A stretch of 16,856 nucleotides of DNA, taken from Lysobacteraceae bacterium. GTDB lineage: Bacteria; Pseudomonadota; Gammaproteobacteria; Xanthomonadales; Xanthomonadaceae. A model generated the notes under the pieces. That model ran no database searches, was not told where the DNA came from, and worked only from the letters and a program-made list of their open reading frames with translations. The DNA lies in NCBI GenBank assembly GCA_017990865.1, contig JAGNNB010000018.1, forward strand, positions 1-16,856, in the 5' to 3' direction. Position numbers and translations under genes: made by a program. Positions 1 through 8,056 of this stretch are shown in pieces. Each line of letters opens with the position of its first letter. Positions within the stretch are counted from its first letter, which is position 1.

Positions 1-2
1 GC

Positions 3-206
3 CTGCTGCGCGCGACCGCCGAACACATCAGACAACCGCTGGCCTGGACGGTGGACGACACGATTCTCACGGTCGCGACCGTCAACCAACCGTTCGGCGC
101 GGACATGATCCTCACCGGTATCGACGCCGCGGAAGCGGATCGTCTACACGCGCGGATGACCGGCAGCCCCTCGCGCCTGGGCGAACAGCGTCGTCGACCG
201 GAATGA
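3..206 (+). CDS. C-terminal fragment of an unidentified protein (5' end outside the window)
   Basis: One frame is open from the window edge to a TGA at 204-206, giving 67 residues. The fragment begins LLRATAEHIRQPL, contains WTVDDTILTV and FGADMILTGID, and ends in a polar, arginine-rich tail. I do not recognise the family and assign no function. There is no hydrophobic segment, so this end of the protein looks soluble. It converges on the DUF2782 gene, whose stop begins 31 bases downstream, and no clear terminator separates them. Support for it being coding is the uninterrupted frame reaching in from the edge and the lack of a better frame here; the true length and start cannot be judged. Confidence 0.55.
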   Translation: MLRATAEHIRQPLAWTVDDTILTVATVNQPFGADMILTGIDAAEADRLHARMTGSPSRLGEQRRRPE

Positions 207-236
207 GGCGAGGCGCGTCGGCATCGACGCGCGCCC

Positions 237-530
237 TCACCACTCGAACAATTTGAAATAGACCGGCGAGACGTTGTCGTCGTCGGGACGACCGTCGCCG
301 TTGCGGTCCTGCAAGTAGAACGCGGCGCCGCGCAGCGGTTGCACTCGGACCACGCGCAGTTGGCCGGCGACGCGATACTCGGTGATGGTGTCGCCGTTGG
401 CTTCGGTGCGGGTGGCGGCGACCGCATCGGCGGGAATTTCGGGCTGGGCGCGACGTGCGGCGACATTGACGCAGGCGGCAAGCGCGAGCGACAGCGGCAA
501 AACGACGAGGAAGACGGCAGGACTGCGCAT
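237..530 (-). CDS. DUF2782 family small lipoprotein
   Basis: The 97-residue product starts with a lipoprotein signal: a hydrophobic stretch ending in LALAAC, predicting lipidation at Cys20. The C-terminal half carries the DUF2782 signature: a YRV...LRVVRVQP segment, then YLQDRNGDGRPDD with acidic residues resembling a calcium loop, then VSPVYFKLFEW at the extreme C-terminus. Length and ending match the family. The ATG is preceded by GGAG at 7 nt spacing, which supports this start. The gene is divergent from polA, an arrangement I know from pseudomonads and xanthomonads. The molecular role is unknown; an envelope location is inferred from the lipobox only. Confidence 0.85.
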   Translation of the reverse strand: MRSPAVFLVVLPLSLALAACVNVAARRAQPEIPADAVAATRTEANGDTITEYRVAGQLRVVRVQPLRGAAFYLQDRNGDGRPDDDNVSPVYFKLFEW

Positions 531-671
531 GGCGGGGCTCCGGGGGAAGGCGTCGCACCGATTATGCGCCCCGCGCGCGGCAAGAAACCGCCCAATCGCC
601 GCGAACTGATTCGACGTTCATTCGCATCGACGTCCGTCCGTCGATGCGCGCGGCGCGGCATCGAAACTGCG

Positions 672-677
672 TAGAAT
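672..677 (+). promoter_or_regulatory. Candidate -10 box of polA (leaderless arrangement)
   Basis: TAGAAT matches the sigma-70 -10 consensus TATAAT at 5 of 6 positions. Only 7 nt separate it from the polA ATG, so transcription would start at or one base before the start codon. No Shine-Dalgarno sequence lies upstream of that ATG, which agrees with a leaderless mRNA. A good -35 hexamer is not visible at 16-18 bp spacing. Confidence 0.45.
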
Positions 678-684
678 CGCGGGC

Positions 685-3480
685 ATGAAAAAACTGCTGC
701 TCATCGACGGTTCGTCCTACCTTTTCCGCGCCTATCACGTGATGAACGCGCAGGGGCGGAATTTCACCGCGCCCGACGGTTTTCCCACCGGCGCGCTGCA
801 TGTCGTCGTCAACATGCTGAAAGCGCACATCAAGGAAAAACCCGAGTACATCGCCTTCGTGATGGACGCCTCCGGGCCGACCTTCCGCGACGCGCTGGAC
901 CCGGAATACAAAGCCCATCGGCCGCCGATGCCCGAAGATCTGCGCGCGCAGATCGAACCGATGATGAAGATCGTCGAAGCGCTGGGACTGCCCGTTCTGC
1001 GCGTGCCCGGCGTCGAAGCGGACGATGTGATCGGTACGTTGGCGCTGCAAGCGGTCGAACAAGACATCGATGTCGTGATCTCCACCGGCGACAAGGATTT
1101 CGCGCAGTTGGTGCGACGGCTCGACAACGGCGCGGGCGTGGCGCTGGTGAACACGATGAGCGGCAGCCGACTCGACAGCGACGCCTCGGTGATGGAGAAA
1201 TTCGGCGTGCGTCCCGATCAGATCGTGGACTATCTGTCGCTGATGGGCGACAGCGTCGACAACATCCCGGGTGTCGACAAATGCGGACCGAAAACGGCCG
1301 CGAAATGGCTGGAGGAGTGGGGCAATCTCGACAGCATCATGGTCAACGCCGACGGCTTCAAAGGCAAACTCGGCGAGAACCTGCGCGCAGCTCTGCCGCG
1401 GCTGCCGCTGAACAAGCAACTGGCGACGATCAAGACCGATGTCGAACTCGACGGCGGCCCGACCACGCTCGCGCTGCGCGAGCGTCATGTCGAGGATTTG
1501 CGCGCGCTGTACGTGCGCTACGGGTTCAATCAAGCCTTGAAGGAGTTAGGCGGCAACGACGCGAACGACGGCGATGCATCCGCCGAACGCGCCGGCCTGC
1601 GCAACACCGCCGCTGGGTATGCGCGCAGCGCGCCCGCGGCCGACGAAGCGCTCGATCCCGCGTGGGCGGCGAAAGGCGTTTACGACACCCTGCTGACGCG
1701 AGAGGCCTTGGACGCCTGGGTCGCGAAACTTCGCTCCGCCGACGAATTCGCGTTCGATACCGAAACCGACGATCTGGACGCGATGCGCGCGGGTTTGGTC
1801 GGCTTGAGCTTTTCCACCGCGCCCGGCGAAGGTTGCTACATTCCGGTCGGCCACATTTACCCCGGCGCGCCTGCGCAGCTCGATCGCGACGAGGTGCTGG
1901 ACGCGCTGCGGCCGCTGCTCGAAGACCCGACTCGGCGCAAGCTCGGCCAGCACGGCAAATACGATCTGCATGTGCTGCGTCGCCACGGCGTGAACGTCGC
2001 CGGCTACGCCGACGACACCATGCTGGAAAGCTTCGTCTGGAATTCCAGCGCCACCCGACACGATATGGATTCGCTGGCGAAACGCTATCTCGGTTACGAC
2101 ACCATCGCGTTCGAAGACGTCGCCGGCAAAGGCGCGAAGCAGATTTCCTTCGCCGAAGTGGCGATCGACGACGCCGCGCGCTACGCCGCCGAAGACGCCG
2201 ATATCACCTTGCGCCTGCATCGCGTGCTGTCGGCGAAACTGGCGAGCGAGCCTTCGCTGGAGCGCGTCTATCGCGAGATCGAAGTGCCGCTGGTGCCGGT
2301 GCTGACGCGGATGGAAGCCAACGGCATCCTGATCGACGCCGCGGAACTGCGGCGGCAAAGCGTCGATCTGTCGCGACGGATGCTCGCCGCGCAGCAAAAG
2401 GCGACGGAACTCGCGGGTCGCACCTTCAATCTGGATTCGCCCAAACAATTGCAAGCGCTGCTGTTCGACGAACTGAAGCTGCCGGCGTTGGTGAAAACGC
2501 CGACCGGCCAGCCGTCCACGAACGAAGAAGCGCTGGAAGCCATCGCCGATCAACACGAACTGCCGCGGATCATTCTCGAATATCGCGGTCTGGCGAAACT
2601 GCGCAGCACCTACACCGATAAATTGCCGGAGATGATCGACCCGAACACCGGCCGCGTGCACACCAGCTATCACCAAGCCGGCGCGGCCACCGGGCGTTTG
2701 GCGTCCACGGATCCGAATCTGCAGAACATTCCGATCCGCACCGACGATGGTCGCCGCATTCGCACCGCCTTCATCGCGCCACCGGGACGCAAACTCGTCG
2801 CCTGCGATTACTCGCAGATCGAGCTGCGGATCATGGCGCATCTGTCCGAAGACGCCGGTTTGCTGCGCGCGTTCGAAGCCGGCGCCGACATCCATCGCGC
2901 CACCGCCGCGGAAGTCTTCGGCAAACCGCTGGACGAAGTCAGCGGCAATGAGCGTCGCGCGGCGAAAGCCATCAACTTCGGCTTGATGTACGGCATGAGC
3001 GCGTTCGGCTTGGCCAAGCAGCTCGACATCGGTCGCGGCGAAGCGCAGGACTACATCGCGCTGTATTTCAATCGTTATCCCGGCGTGCGCGATTTCATGG
3101 AGCGCACGCGCAAAGAAGCGCACGACCGCGGCTACGTCGAAACCGTATTCGGGCGGCGGCTGTATCTGGACAACATCAACGCCCGCAACCAAGGCCTGCG
3201 CGCCGGCGCCGAACGCGCGGCGATCAACGCACCGATGCAGGGCACCGCCGCCGACATCATCAAGCGCGCGATGATCGAAATCGATCGCTGGATTCTTCCG
3301 CACGACGCGCAGGCCAGAATGCTGCTGCAGGTGCACGACGAACTGGTGTTCGAGTGCGACGAAGACTTCGTCGAGACCTTGATCCGCGAAGCGACCGCGC
3401 GGATGGCCGGCGCGGCCGAATTGCGGGTGCCGTTGGTGATCGATTCCGGGACAGGGATGAACTGGGACGAGGCGCACTGA
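685..3480 (+). CDS. polA: DNA polymerase I
   Basis: This 931-residue protein has the full three-domain layout of bacterial Pol I and near-typical length (E. coli 928). Residues about 1-260 are the 5'-3' exonuclease with its helix-hairpin-helix segment, starting MKKLLLIDGSSYLFRAYH. Residues about 330-510 are the 3'-5' proofreading domain, with intact ExoI DTET (D358, E360) and ExoIII YAAEDAD. Residues about 530-931 are the polymerase: TGRLASTDPNLQNIPIR, motif A DYSQIE (D708), the O-helix with R757, K761, F765 and Y769, and motif C VHDE (D885, E886). All catalytic residues are present, so both nucleases and the polymerase should work in repair and Okazaki-fragment processing. The tail NWDEAH is the usual Pol I ending. 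There is no ribosome binding site; TAGAAT just upstream suggests a leaderless transcript. REP-like repeats begin directly at the stop codon. Confidence 0.98.
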   Translation: MKKLLLIDGSSYLFRAYHVMNAQGRNFTAPDGFPTGALHVVVNMLKAHIKEKPEYIAFVMDASGPTFRDALDPEYKAHRPPMPEDLRAQIEPMMKIVEALGLPVLRVPGVEADDVIGTLALQAVEQDIDVVISTGDKDFAQLVRRLDNGAGVALVNTMSGSRLDSDASVMEKFGVRPDQIVDYLSLMGDSVDNIPGVDKCGPKTAAKWLEEWGNLDSIMVNADGFKGKLGENLRAALPRLPLNKQLATIKTDVELDGGPTTLALRERHVEDLRALYVRYGFNQALKELGGNDANDGDASAERAGLRNTAAGYARSAPAADEALDPAWAAKGVYDTLLTREALDAWVAKLRSADEFAFDTETDDLDAMRAGLVGLSFSTAPGEGCYIPVGHIYPGAPAQLDRDEVLDALRPLLEDPTRRKLGQHGKYDLHVLRRHGVNVAGYADDTMLESFVWNSSATRHDMDSLAKRYLGYDTIAFEDVAGKGAKQISFAEVAIDDAARYAAEDADITLRLHRVLSAKLASEPSLERVYREIEVPLVPVLTRMEANGILIDAAELRRQSVDLSRRMLAAQQKATELAGRTFNLDSPKQLQALLFDELKLPALVKTPTGQPSTNEEALEAIADQHELPRIILEYRGLAKLRSTYTDKLPEMIDPNTGRVHTSYHQAGAATGRLASTDPNLQNIPIRTDDGRRIRTAFIAPPGRKLVACDYSQIELRIMAHLSEDAGLLRAFEAGADIHRATAAEVFGKPLDEVSGNERRAAKAINFGLMYGMSAFGLAKQLDIGRGEAQDYIALYFNRYPGVRDFMERTRKEAHDRGYVETVFGRRLYLDNINARNQGLRAGAERAAINAPMQGTAADIIKRAMIEIDRWILPHDAQARMLLQVHDELVFECDEDFVETLIREATARMAGAAELRVPLVIDSGTGMNWDEAH

Positions 3481-3490
3481 TACGGAGGCT

Positions 3491-3790
3491 TATCCCGTCG
3501 TTCGCCTTTGAAGCGCGCGGCGGCGCGTTCGCCATCGTCGCTTCCGCAGACCTGTCGCGGCGCGGGATGAGGCGCACTGATACGACACGTCATCCTGTCG
3601 CTCGCCGTTATCGCGCGCGGCGGCGCGTTCGGCATCGTTGCTTCCGCAGGCGGATCGCGGCGCGGGATGAGGCCTATTGAGCCGAAGATTTATCCCGCCG
3701 TTCGCCTTTGAAGCGCGCGGCGGCGCGTTTGGCATCGTCGCTTCCGCAGGCTTTTCGAGGCGCGGGATGGGGCGTACTGAAATGCACGTA
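3491..3790. repeat. Tandem array of three 100-bp REP-like units abutting polA
   Basis: Three units lie in exact register at 3491-3590, 3591-3690 and 3691-3790. Units 1 and 3 differ at about 9 of the first 90 positions; unit 2 is more diverged. Each has a core bounded by TATCCCG-like and CGGGATGA-like ends that are near-inverted copies, with an internal CGCGCGGCGGCGCGTT and, in units 1 and 3, GAAGCG pairing with CGCTTC. Each core is followed by a short copy of the polA 3' end (GAGGCGCACTGATACG in polA at 3469-3484 and again at 3569-3584). Open frames run through the array on both strands, but the 100-bp period is not divisible by three and the frames shift at each unit, so I treat them as non-coding. 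REP/BIME-type sequences commonly affect mRNA 3' stability or termination; that role here is inference. Confidence 0.85.
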
Positions 3791-4062
3791 TCGACCGGCC
3801 GCAGCGCAATCGTTCGCACGTACGAAAATCGCAACGCATCCGAATGCGGTTTCGCGCTGTTCCGCTCCCGTATCGCGCAATCGAAGCGCCGTCGACGCGA
3901 GACCATGACCTTCGGCCTATGCGCACGCACAACGGCCAACCCGTCATTTCATACAGGATGAATGCGCGCGAGAACCGCTGAAATCACTGGGTTTTCGTCG
4001 CTGTCGGCGGCGACGCCATGAATCCATCCTGAATTCAACGATTTCTTAACCGCGCGCTTCAC
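3791..4062. other. Intergenic stretch without a recognised gene
   Basis: About 270 bases between the repeat array and the sRNA promoter region hold no convincing gene. Open frames here lack ribosome binding sites and are continuations of frames through the repeats. The one clear local structure is a hairpin with CGTCGC at 3996-4001 pairing with GCGACG at 4010-4015, without a T-tract. I see nothing else I can name. Confidence 0.5.
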
Positions 4063-4090
4063 GAACTATCCACATCCGTCATGGTCAACT
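4063..4090 (+). promoter_or_regulatory. Candidate sigma-E/AlgU-like promoter for the downstream sRNA
   Basis: GAACTA at 4063-4068 and TCAACT at 4085-4090 are separated by 16 bp. This resembles the extracytoplasmic sigma-E/AlgU type (GAACTT, 16-17 bp, TCnnA), with a mismatch in each box. Initiation 6-7 nt downstream would fall near 4096-4097, at the base of the first sRNA hairpin, giving an RNA of about 115 nt. A sigma-70 promoter is not obvious here. Confidence 0.35.
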
Positions 4091-4095
4091 ACTCC

Positions 4096-4212
4096 CGACA
4101 GATGCAACGTCTGTCGTAGATCGCCGACTCCCCAAGGCGATCCCCGGGACGACCGACTCTCCCCAAGTCACGTCCCAAGCCCCGCCGGTTCCCCCACCTG
4201 CGGGGCTTTTTA
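4096..4212 (+). ncRNA. sX13: sX13-like small regulatory RNA with CCCC-loop hairpins
   Basis: Four stem-loops follow one another with almost no gaps. SL1 has arms 4096-4103 and 4109-4116 with loop GCAAC. SL2 has arms 4119-4125 and 4136-4142 (7 bp perfect) with loop GACTCCCCAA. SL3 has arms 4146-4151 and 4171-4176 plus an inner stem 4155-4158/4166-4169, with loop CTCCCCA. SL4 is the terminator, with a C-rich loop. Repeated CCCC loops, a length near 115 nt and a position downstream of polA match what I recall of sX13, a Xanthomonadaceae sRNA that pairs with G-rich motifs near ribosome binding sites and affects type IV pili and virulence genes. Pairing to G-rich Shine-Dalgarno regions is the expected mechanism. 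The structure is read directly; the family name is from memory and not from a covariance search. The 5' end is uncertain by several bases. Confidence 0.8.
4177..4211 (+). terminator. Rho-independent terminator of the sRNA
   Basis: AAGCCCCGC at 4177-4185 pairs with GCGGGGCTT from 4200, an inner GGT/ACC pair extends the stem, the loop is TCCCCC, and TTTTT follows at 4207-4211. This is a canonical intrinsic terminator. Its loop carries another C-rich motif like those in the preceding sRNA hairpins, so it may act both as terminator and as a target-binding loop. Confidence 0.92.
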
Positions 4213-4374
4213 TTGCCCGCGTTTTGCCGATATTACAGCAGCGGAACGACGCGGCGACATGGCCCGACGCACCGGGATTCCACCGGCTAGCCGCCGACGC
4301 GCGCAACGGCGACACTGTGCGCATCGCGCCGGGACGTATCGCGCCCGAGCGCATGACGAAATCGGGACGTCGCC

Positions 4375-4857
4375 ATGAACGCTATGTTCGAACTATCCGC
4401 GCCTTGGTGGCACTTCGTGCTGCGCGCATGCGTCGTCTACACGATGGTGATGCTGCTGGTGCGGGTGTCGGGAAAACGCGCGGTGGGGCAATTCACGCCG
4501 TTCGATCTGGTGCTGCTGATCCTGATCGGCAATGCGGTACAGAACGGACTGAACAGCGGCGATAACTCGCTCACCGGCGCCGCATTGCTGGCGGTGTGTC
4601 TGATCGCCTTGAACTACGCCGTCGCTTTCGTCGCCGCGCGTCACCCGCAGGCGCGGCGGTGGATCGAAGGCGAGCCGGTGGTGCTGGCGCGCGACGGCAA
4701 GATTTTTCGCGACGTACTGCGGCGCGAATTGGTGAGCAAGGCCGATTTTCAGGAGGCGATGCGCGAAACCGGCTGCGGCGACATCGCGCGCATCCGCATG
4801 GCGACCCTCGAAACCAACGGGCGCATCAGCATCGTGCTGGACGACAACGCCGACTGA
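4375..4857 (+). CDS. DUF421 / YetF-like membrane protein
   Basis: The 160-residue product has an N-terminal membrane region of about three hydrophobic segments (roughly residues 12-30, 40-60 and 64-85), followed by a small soluble domain. Typical DUF421 features are VRVSGKRAVGQFTPFDLVLLILIG near residues 23-46, with RxxGKR then the FTPFDLV helix start, and later EGEPVVLARDGKI, followed by LRRELVSKADFQEAMRE. The length fits the short single-domain members of the family; its biochemical function is not established. A second in-frame ATG three codons downstream is a possible alternative start, and neither has a strong Shine-Dalgarno sequence. The gene stands alone: the sRNA terminator precedes it and the RND pump gene converges on it 82 bp downstream. 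Confidence 0.88.
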   Translation: MNAMFELSAPWWHFVLRACVVYTMVMLLVRVSGKRAVGQFTPFDLVLLILIGNAVQNGLNSGDNSLTGAALLAVCLIALNYAVAFVAARHPQARRWIEGEPVVLARDGKIFRDVLRRELVSKADFQEAMRETGCGDIARIRMATLETNGRISIVLDDNAD

Positions 4858-4865
4858 CCGCGACT

Positions 4866-4888
4866 CCGCTCGACCGGCTTTCGAGCGG
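4866..4888. terminator. Hairpin between convergent genes, possible bidirectional terminator
   Basis: CCGCTCGA at 4866-4873 pairs perfectly with TCGAGCGG at 4881-4888 across a 7-nt loop. It lies between the DUF421 stop and the RND pump stop. It has no T-tract on either side, so termination by it is inference. Confidence 0.35.
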
Positions 4889-4939
4889 CAAGCGAACAGC
4901 GCCGAAGCGCAAAGTCGGCAGCACGCTCAACACACAGAA

Positions 4940-7900
4940 TCAGCGCAACCGCTCGTTCGCCGGATCGCCCGTCGCGGTCGCTGCGTGAGCGGACTTGCGC
5001 CGCACGACGCGGCGCAAGAACAGGCCGAAGTCGTGCAGCACCGAATACGCGGCGGGAATCACGATCAGGCTGAGCAGCGTGGACGTGATCAGGCCACCGA
5101 TCACCGCCCACGCCATCGGCGCACGGAAACTGGAATCGCCGGACAAGCCCATCGCCAGCGGCAGCATGCCCGCGCCCATCGCCAAGGTGGTCATGATCAC
5201 CGGTCGCGCGCGCTTGCGGCAGGCGTCGATCAGCGCTTCGTGCTGCGACAGGCCGTGTTCGTCTTCGGCCACCACCGCGTAATCGACCAGCAGGATCGAG
5301 TTCTTGGTGGCGATGCCGATCAGCATCAACAGACCGATCAACGCCGGCAGCGAGAGCATGTTCCCGCTCACCAACAGCGCACCGAACGCGCCGCCCGCGC
5401 ACAGCGGCACGGCGGTCAAAATCGTCAGCGGCTGGATCGCGTGATTGAACAGCAGCAACAACACCATGTAGATGCAGACGAGACCGGCCAACATCGCCAT
5501 CGCGAAGCCGAAGAACAATTCGACGAAGATTTCCGCGTCGCCCGCATTGAGGAATTCCACGCCGGACGGCAGCGCCTTCACCGACGGCAAGGCCTGCACT
5601 TCGTTCATCACTTCGCCCAGCGGCCGGCCGTTGAGTTCGGCGGTGAGCGTGATGTTGCGTTGGCGCTGATAGCGCGAGATCACCGACGGACCGCTGCCGT
5701 CGCGGATCTCCGCCACCGCCGCCAGCGGCACCGGGCCGTTGCGGCCGCGCACGCGCAATTGACCGATCAACGCGGGGTCGCTCAAGGCGTCGCGCGCGAA
5801 GCCCACGCGTATCGGAATCTGGCGGTCGGCGAGATTCAATTTCGCCATGCGCTGGGTGTAATCGCCGCTGGTCGCGATCCGCGTGGCCTCGGCGATATCG
5901 GCGGTGGCGACGCCCAAATCCGCGGCGCGCGCCGAATCGGGCAGGATTTGCACTTCCGGACGCAGCAACGATGCGGACGAGGACACGCTGCCCAAGCCCT
6001 TGAGTTTGCGCAGATCGCGTTCCACCGCCGCCGCCGCCGCATCGAGCGTTTGCGGATCGTCGCCGGCCAGCACCAGTTGCATCATTTCGCCCGGTTCGCT
6101 GCTGATGAAACTGATCTTCGCGCCGGGTTCGTCGGCGAGACGCGCGCGGACCTCGCGCTCCAACGTTTTCTGATCGCGGTCGCGATCATCGGCGGTGCCC
6201 CAATCCAGCACCAGGGTCGCTTTGCGCGTTTCGCCCGCGCCGCTTTTGCCCGGGTCGCCCAGGTCCAACACGCTACCGATCATCGTGAAGGTCTGCTTGA
6301 GTTCCGGGATGTCTTCCAGCGTACCGCGCGCGCGTTCGGCGACGGCGAGGGTTTGCTCCAACGGCGCGCCGGGCGGCAATTCGATACTGAGATTGCTGCG
6401 GCCCAGGTCGGTGAACGGAATGAAGGTCGTGGGGATGAACGGCAACAGCCCGAGCGATGCGATGAACAAGCCGAACGCGGCCAGCAAGGTGCGCCAGCGA
6501 TGGCGCAGCGACGCGTCGACCCAACCCAAATAACGACGCATCAGCGGCGATTCGGCGAAGTCCTGCTGCGGGTGCGGCTTGAGTTGGTACGCCGCCATCA
6601 TCGGCGTGAGCAAGCGCGCGACCAGCAGCGAGAACATCACCGCCGTCGCCGCGGTCCAGCCGAATTCGCGGAAGAACTTGCCGGCGATGCCTGGCATGAA
6701 CGCCACCGGCACGAATACCGCCGCCAGCGTCATCGAGGTGGCGATCACCGCAGTGCCGATTTCCTGCGCGGCGTCGCGCGCGGCGTCCAGCGGCGATTTG
6801 CCCATGCCCAAATGGCGCACGATGTTTTCGATCTCGACGATCGCATCGTCCACCAGAATGCCCACCACCACCGACAGCGCCAGCAGGGTGATGATGTTCA
6901 GGCTGAAGCCGAGCAGGGCCAGCACCGCGAACGTGGGAATGATCGACAGCGGCAACGCCACCGCCGACACCCAGGTCGCGCGCCAATCGCGCAGGAACCA
7001 CCACACCACCAGCAACGCCAGCAGCGCGCCTTCCCACAACATCGTCATCGACGAGCGATAGGAGCGTTCGGTTTCTTCCACGGTGTTGCTGACCATCCGG
7101 AACTCGAGACCCGGATGTGCGGCTTTCAGCGCGTCGAGCGCCTTGCGCACGTTCTCGGAGACTTTCAACTCGTCGGATTTGCGCGTGCGCGACAGCGAGA
7201 ACCCCACCGCGGGTTTGCCGTCGAGCAGGGCCGCCTGGCTTTCGTCCGCGGCCGCATCGTGCACGTGCGCGATGGCCGACAAACGCATCGAACGCCCATC
7301 GGGGAGGCTGATGCTGTAGTCGCGCAACTGCTGCGCGCTGCCGACGGTGGCGATGGTGCGAATCGTCTGTTGTTCGCCGCCGATCTCGCTCTTTCCGCCC
7401 GGGCGCTCCACCTGGATGCGCGCCAGTTGTTGCGATACGTCGCCAGCGGTGACGCCCCAGGCGAGCAGGGCGTCCGGATCCAGATCGACGCGAACCTGAC
7501 GATCCACGCCGCCGATGCGCGTGACTTTGGCGACGCCTTGCACGCCGTACAGCGCGCGCGCGACATCGCGATCGACGAACCACGACAGTTCGTCGGCGCG
7601 CATCCGCGGCGCCGACACCGCGTACGTCTGCAGCGAGCCGCCGATATCCACTTTGCCGATCACCGGCTCCAGGATGTCCTGCGGCAAATCGCTGCGGATG
7701 CGCGTCACCGCATCGCGGGTGTCGTCGAGCGCGGTCGCGAGATCGGCGTCGAGGTTGAATTCGACGAAAGTGCTGCTCACGCCCTCGGTCACCACCGACG
7801 AAATGCGTTTGATGTTCGGCACGGTCGCGACCGAATCCTCCACGCGTCGCGTCACTTCGGTTTCCAACTGCGCCGGTGTGGCGCCGGGTTGGCTGACGGT

Positions 7901-8056
7901 GACGACCGTCATCGGGAACGCGATGTCGGGGAATCGCGCGACGGGCAGCGTATGGAAGCCCCACAGCCCGGCCACGCACAGCACGAAGAACAGCATCAGC
8001 GCCGGCAGCGGACGCTTGATCGCCCAGGACGACAATCCACCGCCGCCGCCGCTCAT
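4940..8056 (-). CDS. RND multidrug efflux pump, inner-membrane subunit (HAE1/AcrB family)
   Basis: The 1038-residue protein has the length and repeated half-structure of proton-driven RND drug exporters: a TM helix near residues 12-30, a large periplasmic loop, TM2-6 around 335-480, a second helix near 530, a second periplasmic loop, and TM8-12 around 860-1020. The proton-relay residues are intact: D403 and D404 in VVVGILVDDAIVEIENI (TM4) and K918 in LIGIATKNSILLVDY (TM10), equivalent to AcrB D407, D408 and K940. This places it with drug/lipophile exporters (HAE1) rather than heavy-metal pumps. Its ATG overlaps the TGA of the adaptor gene by 4 bp, so the two are translationally coupled. It must use an outer-membrane channel encoded elsewhere. 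Substrate cannot be deduced from sequence. Confidence 0.96.
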   Translation of the reverse strand: MSGGGGGLSSWAIKRPLPALMLFFVLCVAGLWGFHTLPVARFPDIAFPMTVVTVSQPGATPAQLETEVTRRVEDSVATVPNIKRISSVVTEGVSSTFVEFNLDADLATALDDTRDAVTRIRSDLPQDILEPVIGKVDIGGSLQTYAVSAPRMRADELSWFVDRDVARALYGVQGVAKVTRIGGVDRQVRVDLDPDALLAWGVTAGDVSQQLARIQVERPGGKSEIGGEQQTIRTIATVGSAQQLRDYSISLPDGRSMRLSAIAHVHDAAADESQAALLDGKPAVGFSLSRTRKSDELKVSENVRKALDALKAAHPGLEFRMVSNTVEETERSYRSSMTMLWEGALLALLVVWWFLRDWRATWVSAVALPLSIIPTFAVLALLGFSLNIITLLALSVVVGILVDDAIVEIENIVRHLGMGKSPLDAARDAAQEIGTAVIATSMTLAAVFVPVAFMPGIAGKFFREFGWTAATAVMFSLLVARLLTPMMAAYQLKPHPQQDFAESPLMRRYLGWVDASLRHRWRTLLAAFGLFIASLGLLPFIPTTFIPFTDLGRSNLSIELPPGAPLEQTLAVAERARGTLEDIPELKQTFTMIGSVLDLGDPGKSGAGETRKATLVLDWGTADDRDRDQKTLEREVRARLADEPGAKISFISSEPGEMMQLVLAGDDPQTLDAAAAAVERDLRKLKGLGSVSSSASLLRPEVQILPDSARAADLGVATADIAEATRIATSGDYTQRMAKLNLADRQIPIRVGFARDALSDPALIGQLRVRGRNGPVPLAAVAEIRDGSGPSVISRYQRQRNITLTAELNGRPLGEVMNEVQALPSVKALPSGVEFLNAGDAEIFVELFFGFAMAMLAGLVCIYMVLLLLFNHAIQPLTILTAVPLCAGGAFGALLVSGNMLSLPALIGLLMLIGIATKNSILLVDYAVVAEDEHGLSQHEALIDACRKRARPVIMTTLAMGAGMLPLAMGLSGDSSFRAPMAWAVIGGLITSTLLSLIVIPAAYSVLHDFGLFLRRVVRRKSAHAATATGDPANERLR

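Noticed and set aside
1546..3477. A 643-codon minus-strand frame opposite polA
   Set aside because: Mirror frame of a certain gene; composition is an antisense product and no domain is visible.
3491..3790. The regular 100-bp units as a CRISPR array
   Set aside because: The whole unit is repeated with point differences; there are no short conserved repeats with unique spacers, and no cas genes.
3132..3961. Long open frames on both strands over the polA 3' repeats, encoding arginine/alanine-rich proteins
   Set aside because: They follow the 100-bp repeats with a frame shift at each unit, lack ribosome binding sites, and overlap polA. They are repeat artefacts of GC-rich sequence.
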